Of a DNA stretch of 64,000 bases, positions 17,616-27,351 are shown piece by piece. Under the pieces are notes generated by a model. The model searched no databases. It saw only the letters and a list, made by a program, of their open reading frames with translations, and was not told where the DNA came from. The stretch is from BRH-c32 sp041674625. Its GTDB lineage: Bacteria > Bacteroidota > Ignavibacteria > Ignavibacteriales > Melioribacteraceae. The first letter of the stretch is position 1. Each line of letters starts with the position of its first letter. Both the position numbers and the translations under genes were made by a program. Where the stretch lies: assembly GCA_041674625.1 (NCBI GenBank), contig JBAYVI010000002.1:32368-96367 (forward strand), written 5' to 3'.

Positions 17616-18743
17616 TTATTTAAACGGAGTAAGGATATTAATTATATCTCCTATCACTTGATCTGTAGGATAACCTTCCATAGAGTTAGTTGTAAGTATT
17701 ACAGTAATTTTCTTTATTGGATTATGCCATATCTGACTATTATAACCAAAAATCGCACCTGGATGTCCCACCCAATCTAAAATTTTCTCAAGTCCAAAAC
17801 CGGAATATTTAAGACCAGGGCTATCTGAATCAACCCATCCATATCTTTCATTTTTCATTTTTTCTGAAAGTAATTTTCTTTCACCCAATTCTTTTGCCCA
17901 TATTTTAAGATCGGAAATATTTGAAATAAGTATTCCTGCAGCATCTCCCCATGATGGATTGTAGTTTGTTGCATCCATTAATACATTATTTTCAAGTGAA
18001 TAACCGTGAGAATATGGAAAAGGTAAATAGCGAGTTTTAGGCCAGAATGTGTTTTTCATTCCTAATGGCTGAAATATTTTTTCATTAAAAACATCTATTA
18101 TTTCTTTTCCAGTTACCTTCTTAATTAATAATCCTAAGACAAGGAAGTTGGAATTATTGTAATAATACTTAGTGCCCGGTTCATATTGTATCGGATTATT
18201 GAAAACTATTGCGGCAAGTTCTTCGGGAGTATAAACCTTTTGATAATTAGAATTAATTAATGATGTGTACCAATCAAAATCTGCTGTATAATCATACAAG
18301 CCACTTGTCATATTCCCGAGCATTCGAATTGTAATCTTATCGCCACTTGGAATTTTATATTCGGGGAAATAAAAAGAGATCGATTTATTCACATCTATTT
18401 TACCTTCATCAGCCAATATCAGAACTGCTTCGGCGGTTATTGTTTTTGTTATGCTTCCAATACGCCAATAGTTATTAATATCCATTGGTTCACTCGTTAC
18501 TAAATTACTTACGCCGCGAGTTATATATAAATCTTCTCCTTCAGTACCAATATATGCCATAATTCCGGGGGCTTGCGATTTCATCATTATTTTATCGATA
18601 GCAGCCTGCAATTTTTCAATCTTTTCATCTGTCAAAAATGAGGGTTCCGGTTCGGTTATACTATCTGTACATGAATTGGCAAAAACAATTAAAAAATATG
18701 AGAATAAAATGGTGATGAACAATTTACTTTTTTTAGCATACAT
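17616..18743 (-). CDS. Beta-lactamase-related lipoprotein serine hydrolase, paralog 1
   Basis: A 375-residue lipoprotein (Cys in F-A-N-S-C) of the class C beta-lactamase/D-Ala-D-Ala peptidase superfamily. The three active-site motifs are all present: S-I-T-K (S-x-x-K), Y-N-N in the Y-x-N position and H-P-G in the K-T-G position. These enzymes hydrolyse peptides, esters or muropeptides in the periplasm; the substrate is unknown. The H-P-G third motif is common in esterase/peptidase members rather than in true beta-lactamases. It follows a paralog and the phospholipase-like gene on the same strand, which suggests one transcript. Confidence 0.88.
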   Translation of the reverse strand: MYAKKSKLFITILFSYFLIVFANSCTDSITEPEPSFLTDEKIEKLQAAIDKIMMKSQAPGIMAYIGTEGEDLYITRGVSNLVTSEPMDINNYWRIGSITKTITAEAVLILADEGKIDVNKSISFYFPEYKIPSGDKITIRMLGNMTSGLYDYTADFDWYTSLINSNYQKVYTPEELAAIVFNNPIQYEPGTKYYYNNSNFLVLGLLIKKVTGKEIIDVFNEKIFQPLGMKNTFWPKTRYLPFPYSHGYSLENNVLMDATNYNPSWGDAAGILISNISDLKIWAKELGERKLLSEKMKNERYGWVDSDSPGLKYSGFGLEKILDWVGHPGAIFGYNSQIWHNPIKKITVILTTNSMEGYPTDQVIGDIINILTPFK

Positions 18744-18792
18744 AATTCCCTCTGTTCAAAATTAGATTAATTTATATTTTTAAAGAATCGAC

Positions 18793-19920
18793 TCAATCAA
18801 GTATTGCAGCAAATGCTTCCATGGCATTTTGTGCCGGAAGGTTGATAGCTGAATTAGTTGTAATAATAATTGTTATTTTTCTTCCCGGGTTTACCCATAT
18901 TTGAGAATTGTATCCTTCGATAATTCCGGGATGCCCAATCCAGCCATTTAGATTTTCGAGACCAAAACCATATCCACCCATATTCCATAAAAATCTTTCA
19001 TTTTTAGAACTTTGGGAAAGTAGGTTTCTTTCAATCAGCTCTTTAGACCAAATTTGTAAATCCTGCAGATTAGAAATGAGCATACCGGCAGCATCTGCCC
19101 AGGAAGTATTCCAATTTGTACAATCGATAAATGAATGGCTACTACGTGAATAAGTATAGCCATGAGAATATGGATATGGTAAAAATTGAGAAAGAGGCCA
19201 GTGAGTATTTACTAACCCAAGTGGTTGGAAAATTTTTTCGCTCAATACATCTCTCACTTTTTTTCCAGTAACTTTTTCGATTAACATACCAAGTAAAACA
19301 GTATTGGTATTGCTGTATTCGTATTGAGTTCCGGGAGTAAAATTCAATTCAGGTCTGTTCCCTGCAATAGCAACAAGCTGCTGGGGAGTATATTTTGTTT
19401 CTCCATTTGTTGCATACCATGACTCAAAAAATTCCATAGAATCTGTATAATTGAAAAGTCCGCTTGTCATATTCCCGAGCATTCTAATCGTTATTTTATC
19501 GGAGCCATTAGGTAATTTTATACCGGGTAAATAAGACTGAATCGATTTATTAAGATCAATTAATCCCTGATCTACAAGTATAAGAACGGCTTCGGTTGTG
19601 AATGTTTTTGATATACTGGCAATTTTAAAAGTGTTATTAATACTCATAGGTTCATTAGTAGTAATATTACTTACACCACGAGTAATTGTAAATGCTCCTT
19701 CTCCTTCCACTGCTATATAAGCAGCTAAGCCAGGCGTATTGTAATCCCTTATAATATTATCGGCGGCTAACTGAAGTTTAGCAATGTTTTCATTAGTTAG
19801 TATGCTTAATTGAGGTTCAACAAATTCATCTTTGCATGAGAAAATTATTATCGGGGATATTATAACTAAGAGTAAATAAAATAAATTTCCGCAGCATTTA
19901 GATATCATATTGCGCGCCAT
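18793..19920 (-). CDS. Beta-lactamase-related lipoprotein serine hydrolase, paralog 2
   Basis: A close paralog of the gene 50 bases downstream, with lipobox I-F-S-C, the S-I-S-K tetrad, Y-S-N and H-P-G motifs, and the shared F-Q-P-L-G and P-Y-S-H-G-Y segments. The start is set at 19920 because an AGGAA site precedes that ATG and a lipoprotein signal follows directly; the longer in-frame ATG at 19959 would overlap the ribosome-binding region and the preceding gene end. The body has the same length as in the other three paralogs. It is located between the phospholipase-like gene and paralog 1. Confidence 0.88.
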   Translation of the reverse strand: MARNMISKCCGNLFYLLLVIISPIIIFSCKDEFVEPQLSILTNENIAKLQLAADNIIRDYNTPGLAAYIAVEGEGAFTITRGVSNITTNEPMSINNTFKIASISKTFTTEAVLILVDQGLIDLNKSIQSYLPGIKLPNGSDKITIRMLGNMTSGLFNYTDSMEFFESWYATNGETKYTPQQLVAIAGNRPELNFTPGTQYEYSNTNTVLLGMLIEKVTGKKVRDVLSEKIFQPLGLVNTHWPLSQFLPYPYSHGYTYSRSSHSFIDCTNWNTSWADAAGMLISNLQDLQIWSKELIERNLLSQSSKNERFLWNMGGYGFGLENLNGWIGHPGIIEGYNSQIWVNPGRKITIIITTNSAINLPAQNAMEAFAAILD

Positions 19921-19963
19921 AATATAGTTCCTATTCGATATATTTTTATTTAATTGCAAAAAA

Positions 19964-21763
19964 TTAAAAAGCTAAATCCAATTCAAAAATCCATTGATAT
20001 TCAGGCGAAGTTCCTGTCATAATTTTTGATGAATATCTGAATTTCAGAGGAAGTAAATACTGTATTGGAACTCTTAGCCAGATTGGCCACTCCTGATATT
20101 GTATTCCTATTAAAGAGCCAAGTTGAAGACCTATCGATGGAGTAAATAAAAAATGATCTTCTCCCGGAATATTTTTGCTCACATAATAACCCATTGGACC
20201 TACTATTCTAGCAGTAAATGAATGGGCTTTAAACCATCCGGCTTCAATAAATCCATAAATACCTAAAAACCTACTTTCAGAAATCCATAAATCGAAGTCA
20301 TAAGACAAACCACCTTTTAGAATGTGTGCCCATACATTTTGATCTTTAGCTTTTAATAAAGCAAATGAAGCTGTCGTTCCAAACCAGTAATCCATATTCC
20401 AAGCTTTTGTTCCGTCATAATTATAATTATAAGAATAGATTTCAGAGCCGAATACAATTCTTAAATCATACTCATGCCAATTTGTTTTTTGCGTAGGGTT
20501 ACTAAATCCGAGAGAGATTGAATTAGCAACTCTGCTGCGAACAAAACTCCAGTTTGCAAGAAGCGAAGTATTTTTTTTAATCTCATCAATGTTATTATAA
20601 GGTAAATTAAATTCTCTCATGTCAGTATTGAACGGTATCGGGATATAAGTAAGTGATTTGTATTCAGAGATAAAGAATTTTCCAACTGTCATGTTATCAT
20701 CAGGAATTCGGTCAAATATTTGTTTACGGTTTATATCTTCAGAGGCAAATTTAAATGCAGAGAATAAATCTCCAATTGATTCTGTAACTGCATCAATAAT
20801 TCTTTCTGTATCTAATGAATTCTCGGTATAAATTATATCTGAATAATCTGATGTTGTCTTCCAAAAGGAAAACCGGTTGTTCAATGAACCATCTCCATAT
20901 TGTCTCCATGTTTCACCTCTAAGGTTTGCAACATGAACCCCTTCCTCATTATAAAAATCATGTAAAGCCCTGTTATTAATTGCACCACTAAGTATGGAAC
21001 GGTTTACAACCATGTGCCCTGATGCGAAAATATCTTCCAAAAAATGATCTGCATAAGAATTAAATATTATTGCGTAGTAAATAAACAATTTGGATTTTTC
21101 TACATCGCTAGTAAGATATGCCCCTGCTTTTTCAGCAAGGTAAATTGCAAAAGTATGTAATGAAGCATATTTGTTGATGGAATTTGTGTATTTCAATTCA
21201 CTCATAACAGTATCGGCAGCCGATGGTGTTTCTAATTTAATGATAAGCTTCTTATCGAATTCAGATAGTTGTTTTAAGAATGGTGTACCATAATCATGAA
21301 AGTGCGATAAATCTGTTAGGGCGAGCAAAAGATACTTAAAATCTTTGCTTAATACATCCATATTAGCAGCACCCGTTTCATAGTTGGAAGAGTAATCACT
21401 CTGCAATTTTACAATTCTATTAAGTACTGAGGAGCGGTATCTCAAAAACTCATTCAGGTTAAGAGGGTTATCGGTATGATCACCAGATAATCCATTAAGA
21501 GTTCCGTAAGTAATAATGTTGTCTTCATGGGAGAGATTAAAGAAATAAGGGCTTTTCATCTTCGAATCGTATTTCATTTGTAAAAAATTTTCGAGAAAGA
21601 GAGAAGATTCGGATGAATTTTTGAAGTATCCTGATTCGATCAGTTTTTTAATTAGTTTAGAAAAGGCGGCATCGCCAAGTTCTTTGTGCTCATTAAAATC
21701 CCAGGAATAACTAATCGATGTTGCAAATAGAACTATTGCTAATATCTTGAATAAGAGTTTCAT
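19964..21763 (-). CDS. Phospholipase C/S1-P1 nuclease-like zinc protein with probable outer-membrane barrel
   Basis: A signal peptide ends at S-Y-S, leaving mature Trp21 as first residue (S-W-D-F-N-E-H), as in zinc-dependent phospholipase C, where the N-terminal Trp ligates zinc. Further His/Asp/Glu-rich patterns fit the family: D-L-S-H-F-H-D-Y-G-T-P, then S-Y-A-D-H-F-L-E-D-I-F-A-S-G-H, and A-L-H-D-F-Y-N-E-E-G. This covers residues about 20-370. Residues about 400-599 are rich in alternating aromatic/hydrophobic strands and end L-D-L-A-F, which suggests an outer-membrane beta-barrel. It would thus be a surface or periplasm-facing hydrolase anchored by its own barrel. Zinc-site completeness and substrate cannot be proved by eye. 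Confidence 0.65.
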   Translation of the reverse strand: MKLLFKILAIVLFATSISYSWDFNEHKELGDAAFSKLIKKLIESGYFKNSSESSLFLENFLQMKYDSKMKSPYFFNLSHEDNIITYGTLNGLSGDHTDNPLNLNEFLRYRSSVLNRIVKLQSDYSSNYETGAANMDVLSKDFKYLLLALTDLSHFHDYGTPFLKQLSEFDKKLIIKLETPSAADTVMSELKYTNSINKYASLHTFAIYLAEKAGAYLTSDVEKSKLFIYYAIIFNSYADHFLEDIFASGHMVVNRSILSGAINNRALHDFYNEEGVHVANLRGETWRQYGDGSLNNRFSFWKTTSDYSDIIYTENSLDTERIIDAVTESIGDLFSAFKFASEDINRKQIFDRIPDDNMTVGKFFISEYKSLTYIPIPFNTDMREFNLPYNNIDEIKKNTSLLANWSFVRSRVANSISLGFSNPTQKTNWHEYDLRIVFGSEIYSYNYNYDGTKAWNMDYWFGTTASFALLKAKDQNVWAHILKGGLSYDFDLWISESRFLGIYGFIEAGWFKAHSFTARIVGPMGYYVSKNIPGEDHFLFTPSIGLQLGSLIGIQYQEWPIWLRVPIQYLLPLKFRYSSKIMTGTSPEYQWIFELDLAF

Positions 21764-22011
21764 TTGAACTCCAATTACAGACTTTTATATATATAATCAC
21801 GAATTATTCAAAGTATCTTATGCGTATATAATATATTAGTAGCCTCTCATAGAACACTCTTAAAATTGATACATAGCAAATAGTTTCACGGAATGGTTTT
21901 TTTTCTTCCTCCATAAATACAATTAATTATTTTAAATTGCTCATAAATTCTTTAGCTATTTAAACCAAATAATGCTGAATTGTGTCCAATAAACAGAATA
22001 CCGAAAGCAAA

Positions 22012-23535
22012 ATGAAAAAACAATTGAATCAAATAATTTTCGTATCAATAATGTTGATTAGTCTTGTATCATTAATGAAAGCGCAGACATATAAAATTGT
22101 TGGCACGGGTCAAACAAAGTATTACAATAATACCGGAGAAATTACTTCTCCTGCAAAAGGTGAAGCATATTACGGTCAAGCGGCATTCTATCCTGGAAAT
22201 ATTCCCAGTTATACCGATAATGGTGATGGAACAATAACGGATAATGTAACTAGCTTGATGTGGGTAAAAGATCGTGGTTCATTAATCTCATGGTCAAATG
22301 CTATTGAAGGTGCTTCAACAAATAGAACAGCCGGATATTCTGATTGGCGTATGCCAACAATCAAGGAATTATACTCACTTATTCAGTTCAGTGGAGTGAA
22401 TGGACCTGATAATACGGTTGTTACTGGTTTTGTTCCCTTTATTAATACAACCTACTTTGGGTTTGCCTATGGAGCAGGTGGTTCGTCAAGTACAGGAGAG
22501 AGAATTATTGATTGCCAGGATTGGTCAGCAAATAAATATGTAAGCACAGTAATGGGTAATCAGCCTGCAATCTTCGGGGTCAACTTTGCTGATGGTAGAA
22601 TTAAAGGATATAACGAATTAATTCCAAATACAGGTGCAAAAAATACCAAATATGTTCGTTACGTCAGAGGTAACCCAAACTATGGTAAAAATAATTTCAA
22701 AGATAATGGTGATAATTCCGTTACCGATTTGGCAACAACCCTTATGTGGTCCAAGGATGATAGTAAAATTGGATTAGACTGGCCTGGAGCATTAGCTTGG
22801 GTTCAAGCACAAAATGCTGCAAATTATCTTGGTCATAACGATTGGAGGTTACCGGATTCAAAGGAGCTTGAAAGTATTGTTGATTATACACGTTCACCTT
22901 CTACAACTAATTCACCTGCTATTGATGTAACATTTTTTAATACTACTTCTATCACAAATGAAGCTGGACAGACGGACTATCCATATGTCTGGACAAGTTC
23001 AGTTTTAATTGACGGTGGACCAAATCCATCAGGGATTTACATTTCTTTTGGCAGAGCAATGGGATATATGAGTGTATTTGGAGGTTGGGTAGATGTTCAT
23101 GGGGCAGGCACACAAAAGTCTGACTTAATGGTTGGTAATCCTGCAAATTACCCTTCTGGTCGAGGTCCTCAAGGGGATGCAATAAGAATTTATAATTACG
23201 TTAGATTAGTACGGACTGATAATACAGCAACAAGTATAAAAGAGAATCAAACTTCGGACAATTCGGTACCGGATGCCTTTTCATTATATCAGAATTATCC
23301 CAATCCATTTAATCCAACTACTCAAATAGTTGTAAACATTCCGAAAAGTGGGGATTATACACTAACGGTGTTTAATGTTTTGGGTCAAAAGGTTGCAACA
23401 CTTTTAAATAACCGCATCTCTAATGGCACTTATACCTTTAACTTTGATGCTTCAATCCTTCCATCGGGAATATATTTATACAATTTACGAGGTAATAATT
23501 TCAATCAAACTAAAAAAATGACGTTAATGAAATAA
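22012..23535 (+). CDS. Secreted DUF1566 (Lcl) protein with T9SS C-terminal sorting domain
   Basis: After a signal peptide ending L-M-K-A-Q the protein has two DUF1566/Lcl repeats. One is Y-T-D-N-G-D-G-T-I-T-D...L-M-W-V-K...D-W-R-M-P-T-I-K-E-L; the other is F-K-D-N-G-D-N-S-V-T-D...L-M-W-S-K...D-W-R-L-P-D-S-K-E-L. The last 85 residues form a type A type IX secretion sorting domain starting at L-Y-Q-N-Y-P-N-P-F-N-P-T-T. It should be exported through the outer membrane and attached to the surface. The ATG at 22012 is preferred over an upstream GTG because the signal peptide starts there. The 248-base gap to the divergent phospholipase gene must hold both promoters. Confidence 0.88.
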   Translation: MKKQLNQIIFVSIMLISLVSLMKAQTYKIVGTGQTKYYNNTGEITSPAKGEAYYGQAAFYPGNIPSYTDNGDGTITDNVTSLMWVKDRGSLISWSNAIEGASTNRTAGYSDWRMPTIKELYSLIQFSGVNGPDNTVVTGFVPFINTTYFGFAYGAGGSSSTGERIIDCQDWSANKYVSTVMGNQPAIFGVNFADGRIKGYNELIPNTGAKNTKYVRYVRGNPNYGKNNFKDNGDNSVTDLATTLMWSKDDSKIGLDWPGALAWVQAQNAANYLGHNDWRLPDSKELESIVDYTRSPSTTNSPAIDVTFFNTTSITNEAGQTDYPYVWTSSVLIDGGPNPSGIYISFGRAMGYMSVFGGWVDVHGAGTQKSDLMVGNPANYPSGRGPQGDAIRIYNYVRLVRTDNTATSIKENQTSDNSVPDAFSLYQNYPNPFNPTTQIVVNIPKSGDYTLTVFNVLGQKVATLLNNRISNGTYTFNFDASILPSGIYLYNLRGNNFNQTKKMTLMK

Positions 23536-23860
23536 TCGCGAAACAAAAAATGTAATTGCCAGTTTCTAAATTAATTTAAAAATCTTACGCTGTGATTTGA
23601 CCGTTGTTTCTGTCTTATTAATTAGTAGCTTGTCTATCCAATTGGTAGAAATACTTATCTTAAGCTACAAGAACCAAATTTGAATTAAACAACCCCATAC
23701 TTATTTCGATAGTTAATATGAGGTATTGTTTTTATATTAAGTTATGATTCTATATACATACTAAGCTAAATTGATCTTTACTCAATCATTTTCTTCTATA
23801 TACAGTTGAATAAAATTTGAATCTTTTAAAAGTCAGTTGAATAAATAGTTGGGAGTATGT
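23536..23860. other. Gene-free spacer
   Basis: 325 AT-rich bases between two plus-strand genes. I see no ORF, fossil motif, strong hairpin or RNA gene. A GGGAG ribosome binding site for the next gene lies at its right end. Confidence 0.4.
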
Positions 23861-24331
23861 ATGTCAAAATTAATAAACTCTATTAGTATTACAGTGGGAA
23901 CCTTAGGAATATTCTTTGGTTTTTTCTTCCTTTCAAATGATCCTTTTTTATCCTTAAGAATTATAACTATCACAACGGTTGGGATTGTTGGTGTACTCTC
24001 CTTTATACGCCATTTTGTATTTCATAAAGAGGATGCAAAAAGACTGGGATGGGAAACAGAAAAACCCGATTGGATGTTTGAAGTAGGATTTGCAAATCTT
24101 TCCTTTGGGTTTATGGGAATTACATCAGTTTTTTTTGGGTGGGGTGTAGAAACCCTTTCTCTAGTACTTCTTGGTTATGCAGTTTATCTTTTTCAGGCAG
24201 CTCTTTTGCATGGTTACAGATATTTTACTGACGAAACAAAATTAGCATCTCGATTGTGGAGAAGTTGTTTATTAACTTTTTTTTATGTTAGTATGATGAC
24301 ATTTTTTGCCCTTCAGGTTCATTTAAACTAA
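23861..24331 (+). CDS. Four-helix integral membrane protein, possibly DUF6790-like
   Basis: The 156-residue product has four hydrophobic helices at about 5-25, 30-50, 75-115 (two close helices) and 130-150. The polar loop between helices 2 and 3 contains H-K-E-D-A-K-R-L-G-W-E-T-E-K-P-D-W-M-F-E-V-G, followed by F-A-N-L-S-F-G-F-M-G. This resembles small uncharacterised membrane proteins of the DUF6790 type, but I am not sure of that assignment. No catalytic motif is visible. The ATG at 23861 with a preceding GGGAG is preferred over an upstream TTG. Confidence 0.6.
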   Translation: MSKLINSISITVGTLGIFFGFFFLSNDPFLSLRIITITTVGIVGVLSFIRHFVFHKEDAKRLGWETEKPDWMFEVGFANLSFGFMGITSVFFGWGVETLSLVLLGYAVYLFQAALLHGYRYFTDETKLASRLWRSCLLTFFYVSMMTFFALQVHLN

Positions 24332-24396
24332 GAGTAGAAAATAAATAAAGTATATGCTTTAAAACTTTTTATCTCATACAAAATTAAAAGAAAATT

Positions 24397-27351
24397 ATGA
24401 ACAGATCTCCACAACATATATTTAAGCAACTTGTTACAATTATACTTTTTTTAGTAGCTCCTAATTGTTTCGCTGGGGATACATTAAAAGTTGCAGGGAT
24501 AGAGGGATTATCTTTTCAATTAGCTTCTTCTGATTATCAAGTTACAATCACCAATTCTTTCAATCTCCATAAAATGAAGATTCAGCCGAAAGGTCTATCA
24601 CTTCATTATAAAAATTCCGATAAATCTTTTGAGCTATTCGGCATAGCAAAAATGATTTTCGAAGAAGATACTCTTTCTATTATTCTTGGTAGTGCAAGTT
24701 TCCCGGGACTAAGAATATCTCATGGAGTAATAGATACAATAAATATATCTATCGATGGATCGTTTTCTATAAAGAAATTAAGTATGAAACCTAACGGATT
24801 AACCTTTGTATATGATAAGGCGAAATCTCAGTATAAAATTTATGGTGGTGTTGAATTTGATATTGATAAAGATACCATTAAAGCTGAATTAGGTAATGCT
24901 ACAAATCCGGGTATTGAAATTATAGATGGAAATATTGATCACATAAATGCTTCTATTTCAAGTCATTTCGAGTTGAAGAAGTTGACAATTGAAACTGATT
25001 CACTTGGAGTTGAATGGCAGAAAGCGGAGGATGAAAACGTTTTTCACTTTTTTGGAAAAGTAAAAATTGATATTGATACTAATAAAATAGCTTTTGATTT
25101 TGGCAATTCTTCCCATCCTGGTCTAATACTGAAAAATGGTAAAATCGACTACCTTAAAATTTCCACAACGGATGATATACATTTTGCAGGATTTGAAGTT
25201 GGGACTAAAGACCTAACTATTGAGTACTCTAAGTCTTTATATCATTTGTATGGAAAAATATTTTTAAAAAAAATGTGGAGTGCTGAAATTGATTTAGGAT
25301 CAAGTGCAGATTCCTCTGGTGTTACATTAGACCTTACAGTAAAACCAGCAAAACTAACCATTTCACATTCTTCTTTTGAACTTGCTGATATAGATCTTGG
25401 TCCCATTACTCTTAAGGATTTAAAAATATCCTTAGATCAAAATAAAGTATCTGAGGCTGATTTAAAAGTTGATTTGCCTCCCGGATGGGAAATTGCAGCA
25501 AAGATGAAATTTAAATTCGTGAACCATGTGTTGGATATTGATGCAATAGATATTTCTTGGGAAGCACTTAAGATAGAAGAAGCAATTGAAATTCCCGGAA
25601 CTGGTGCTTTTGTTACCAAACTCGAAGGTGGGCTATTTGGAATTGAGGATCCACATGAATTTACAGTTGTAGGGGATATTGCTATTGCATTTGGTGGACC
25701 CTTTAATATTTCCGGAATAGGTGAAGTTTCACTATTATATCTTGAATCTGGTATAACATTATCGCGATCGGAACTGAAAATTAATGCCGATGCAAAATTG
25801 GGAGCTTATAAAAAAGATGGCGATTGGATCCCCGTATTAGGTGATGGTCATATAACGCTTGATCTTAAATGGGGACAGTATTATTCTATATATGGAAATC
25901 TAAATATTCCTTCTAATCCATGGACAATTCTGAAAGCTGATTTAGAAGCGCAACTTTCACAAAGCGGCGCATTCAATGCTCATATTGGTGTATCATTACA
26001 AATTCCAAAAAAAATTCCACTTGTAGGGGGACATACTTTTGCACAAGCTGATGGTGTAATTCATTATGATAAATTTGATCCTTCAAGTTATGCTGCGGGT
26101 TGGGCTAAAGTTAATTTAGGTTTCTTCACTTGGTTCGGTGGTGTTAAATATAATTTTGCTTCGAAAAATTATTCCACTCTTGGAGCTAAGCAGATAATTG
26201 AAGCTTCTAAAATTTCTAGTACAGTCGAATCCTCTCATAGCACTTCGGGACCCGGATTTTTACAAGAACACATTAAAATAGTAATTGATGATTCTCCCAA
26301 TTATGTTAAAATAAAACTTAAGTTTAAACCTAGGTCAACAAGGAATGGATTCTATACTGAAGTTGATGGTCCGCTTGGAATTGGAAAATTTAATTTGGCT
26401 CCCATTTATTTTGTTTCCAGTATAGATAAAATAACGCAAGCTGGAATGGATATTACGACTATTCCCACTTATCAAATGCAGATGTTTTACAATGTTGATA
26501 GTCTGACTTTTTACATAATGGCTCCCGGTTATAAGGAAAATCAAAAAGCTACACTTCCTAATGCAGAATACACTGCTTGTGTTAATCATTTTGGAGTCAA
26601 TCAAATGATTGATTCCTTTGAAGTTCATAAAATGTATGTCTCTCCATTTGTTAGCTGGGCTAAATTATCTCTCAGCATCAATCCTTTTACTGAAGGACCT
26701 TTATTGAACATTTTATCAAATATAAATCTTAATTATAGTGTAGCTTCCCAAGTATATAATAATGATTCTACTGTTGTTAATTTATTCTATACAAAACACA
26801 AAAATGAAAATGGGAAGCTCATAAAAACGGTAAAATATTCGGATTATTTTGTTAGCAACACTTCTGATGGTGAATATTTACAAATAGAAAATATTAATTT
26901 CCCGGATGATATTGTGAGTGGTGATAGCTTGTATCTTTATTTCTCTTTAGATGATCGAATAAATGCACCATATAAATCTTCTCCACAATATATCAACTAT
27001 ACAACTCCAATTTCAGCTAAATTAAGTATAGCGGGACAGCCTGATTCATTAGCTTCGGGAATTGAAACACAACTATATATTCAAAATCCTTCAGATAGAA
27101 ATTGGTATTTAGCCGATAGTCTTAAAAGATTTACCAATTACAAAGGGGAGGTTTCATTCCCATATTGCGTGCGTGCAAACACTATTATAAAATTAGTGTT
27201 TGATGTACCAGTTGGATATGAAGAAGATCCAGCATCGCCATATATAAGTGGTGGAGAAATTCTTATATCGGATAATAATTCTTCATGTGAGATTAATGAA
27301 GAAATAATTCTAAGAAAGATAAATACATACGGAGTTTCATATGTACGTTAA
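24397..27351 (+). CDS. Large secreted repeat protein of unknown function
   Basis: A 984-residue exported protein (signal peptide ends about residue 27, C-F-A-G). Residues about 45-310 carry three to four imperfect repeats of about 67 residues. Each has the pattern K-K-L-x-I/M-x-P/T-x-G-L-x-x-x-Y, then a G-x-V-x-F-D-I-D-x-D-T segment and L-G-N-A/S-x-x-P-G-I/L-x-I-x-x-G-x-I-D. The middle (310-640) is beta-rich and amphipathic, resembling AsmA/lipid-transfer-like or barrel-associated sheets, but no family is recognised. The C-terminal 300 residues look like Ig-like beta-sandwich segments. There is no T9SS sorting domain. Its last 11 bases overlap the start of the FG-GAP protein, so the two are coupled and probably act together. 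Confidence 0.7.
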   Translation: MNRSPQHIFKQLVTIILFLVAPNCFAGDTLKVAGIEGLSFQLASSDYQVTITNSFNLHKMKIQPKGLSLHYKNSDKSFELFGIAKMIFEEDTLSIILGSASFPGLRISHGVIDTINISIDGSFSIKKLSMKPNGLTFVYDKAKSQYKIYGGVEFDIDKDTIKAELGNATNPGIEIIDGNIDHINASISSHFELKKLTIETDSLGVEWQKAEDENVFHFFGKVKIDIDTNKIAFDFGNSSHPGLILKNGKIDYLKISTTDDIHFAGFEVGTKDLTIEYSKSLYHLYGKIFLKKMWSAEIDLGSSADSSGVTLDLTVKPAKLTISHSSFELADIDLGPITLKDLKISLDQNKVSEADLKVDLPPGWEIAAKMKFKFVNHVLDIDAIDISWEALKIEEAIEIPGTGAFVTKLEGGLFGIEDPHEFTVVGDIAIAFGGPFNISGIGEVSLLYLESGITLSRSELKINADAKLGAYKKDGDWIPVLGDGHITLDLKWGQYYSIYGNLNIPSNPWTILKADLEAQLSQSGAFNAHIGVSLQIPKKIPLVGGHTFAQADGVIHYDKFDPSSYAAGWAKVNLGFFTWFGGVKYNFASKNYSTLGAKQIIEASKISSTVESSHSTSGPGFLQEHIKIVIDDSPNYVKIKLKFKPRSTRNGFYTEVDGPLGIGKFNLAPIYFVSSIDKITQAGMDITTIPTYQMQMFYNVDSLTFYIMAPGYKENQKATLPNAEYTACVNHFGVNQMIDSFEVHKMYVSPFVSWAKLSLSINPFTEGPLLNILSNINLNYSVASQVYNNDSTVVNLFYTKHKNENGKLIKTVKYSDYFVSNTSDGEYLQIENINFPDDIVSGDSLYLYFSLDDRINAPYKSSPQYINYTTPISAKLSIAGQPDSLASGIETQLYIQNPSDRNWYLADSLKRFTNYKGEVSFPYCVRANTIIKLVFDVPVGYEEDPASPYISGGEILISDNNSSCEINEEIILRKINTYGVSYVR

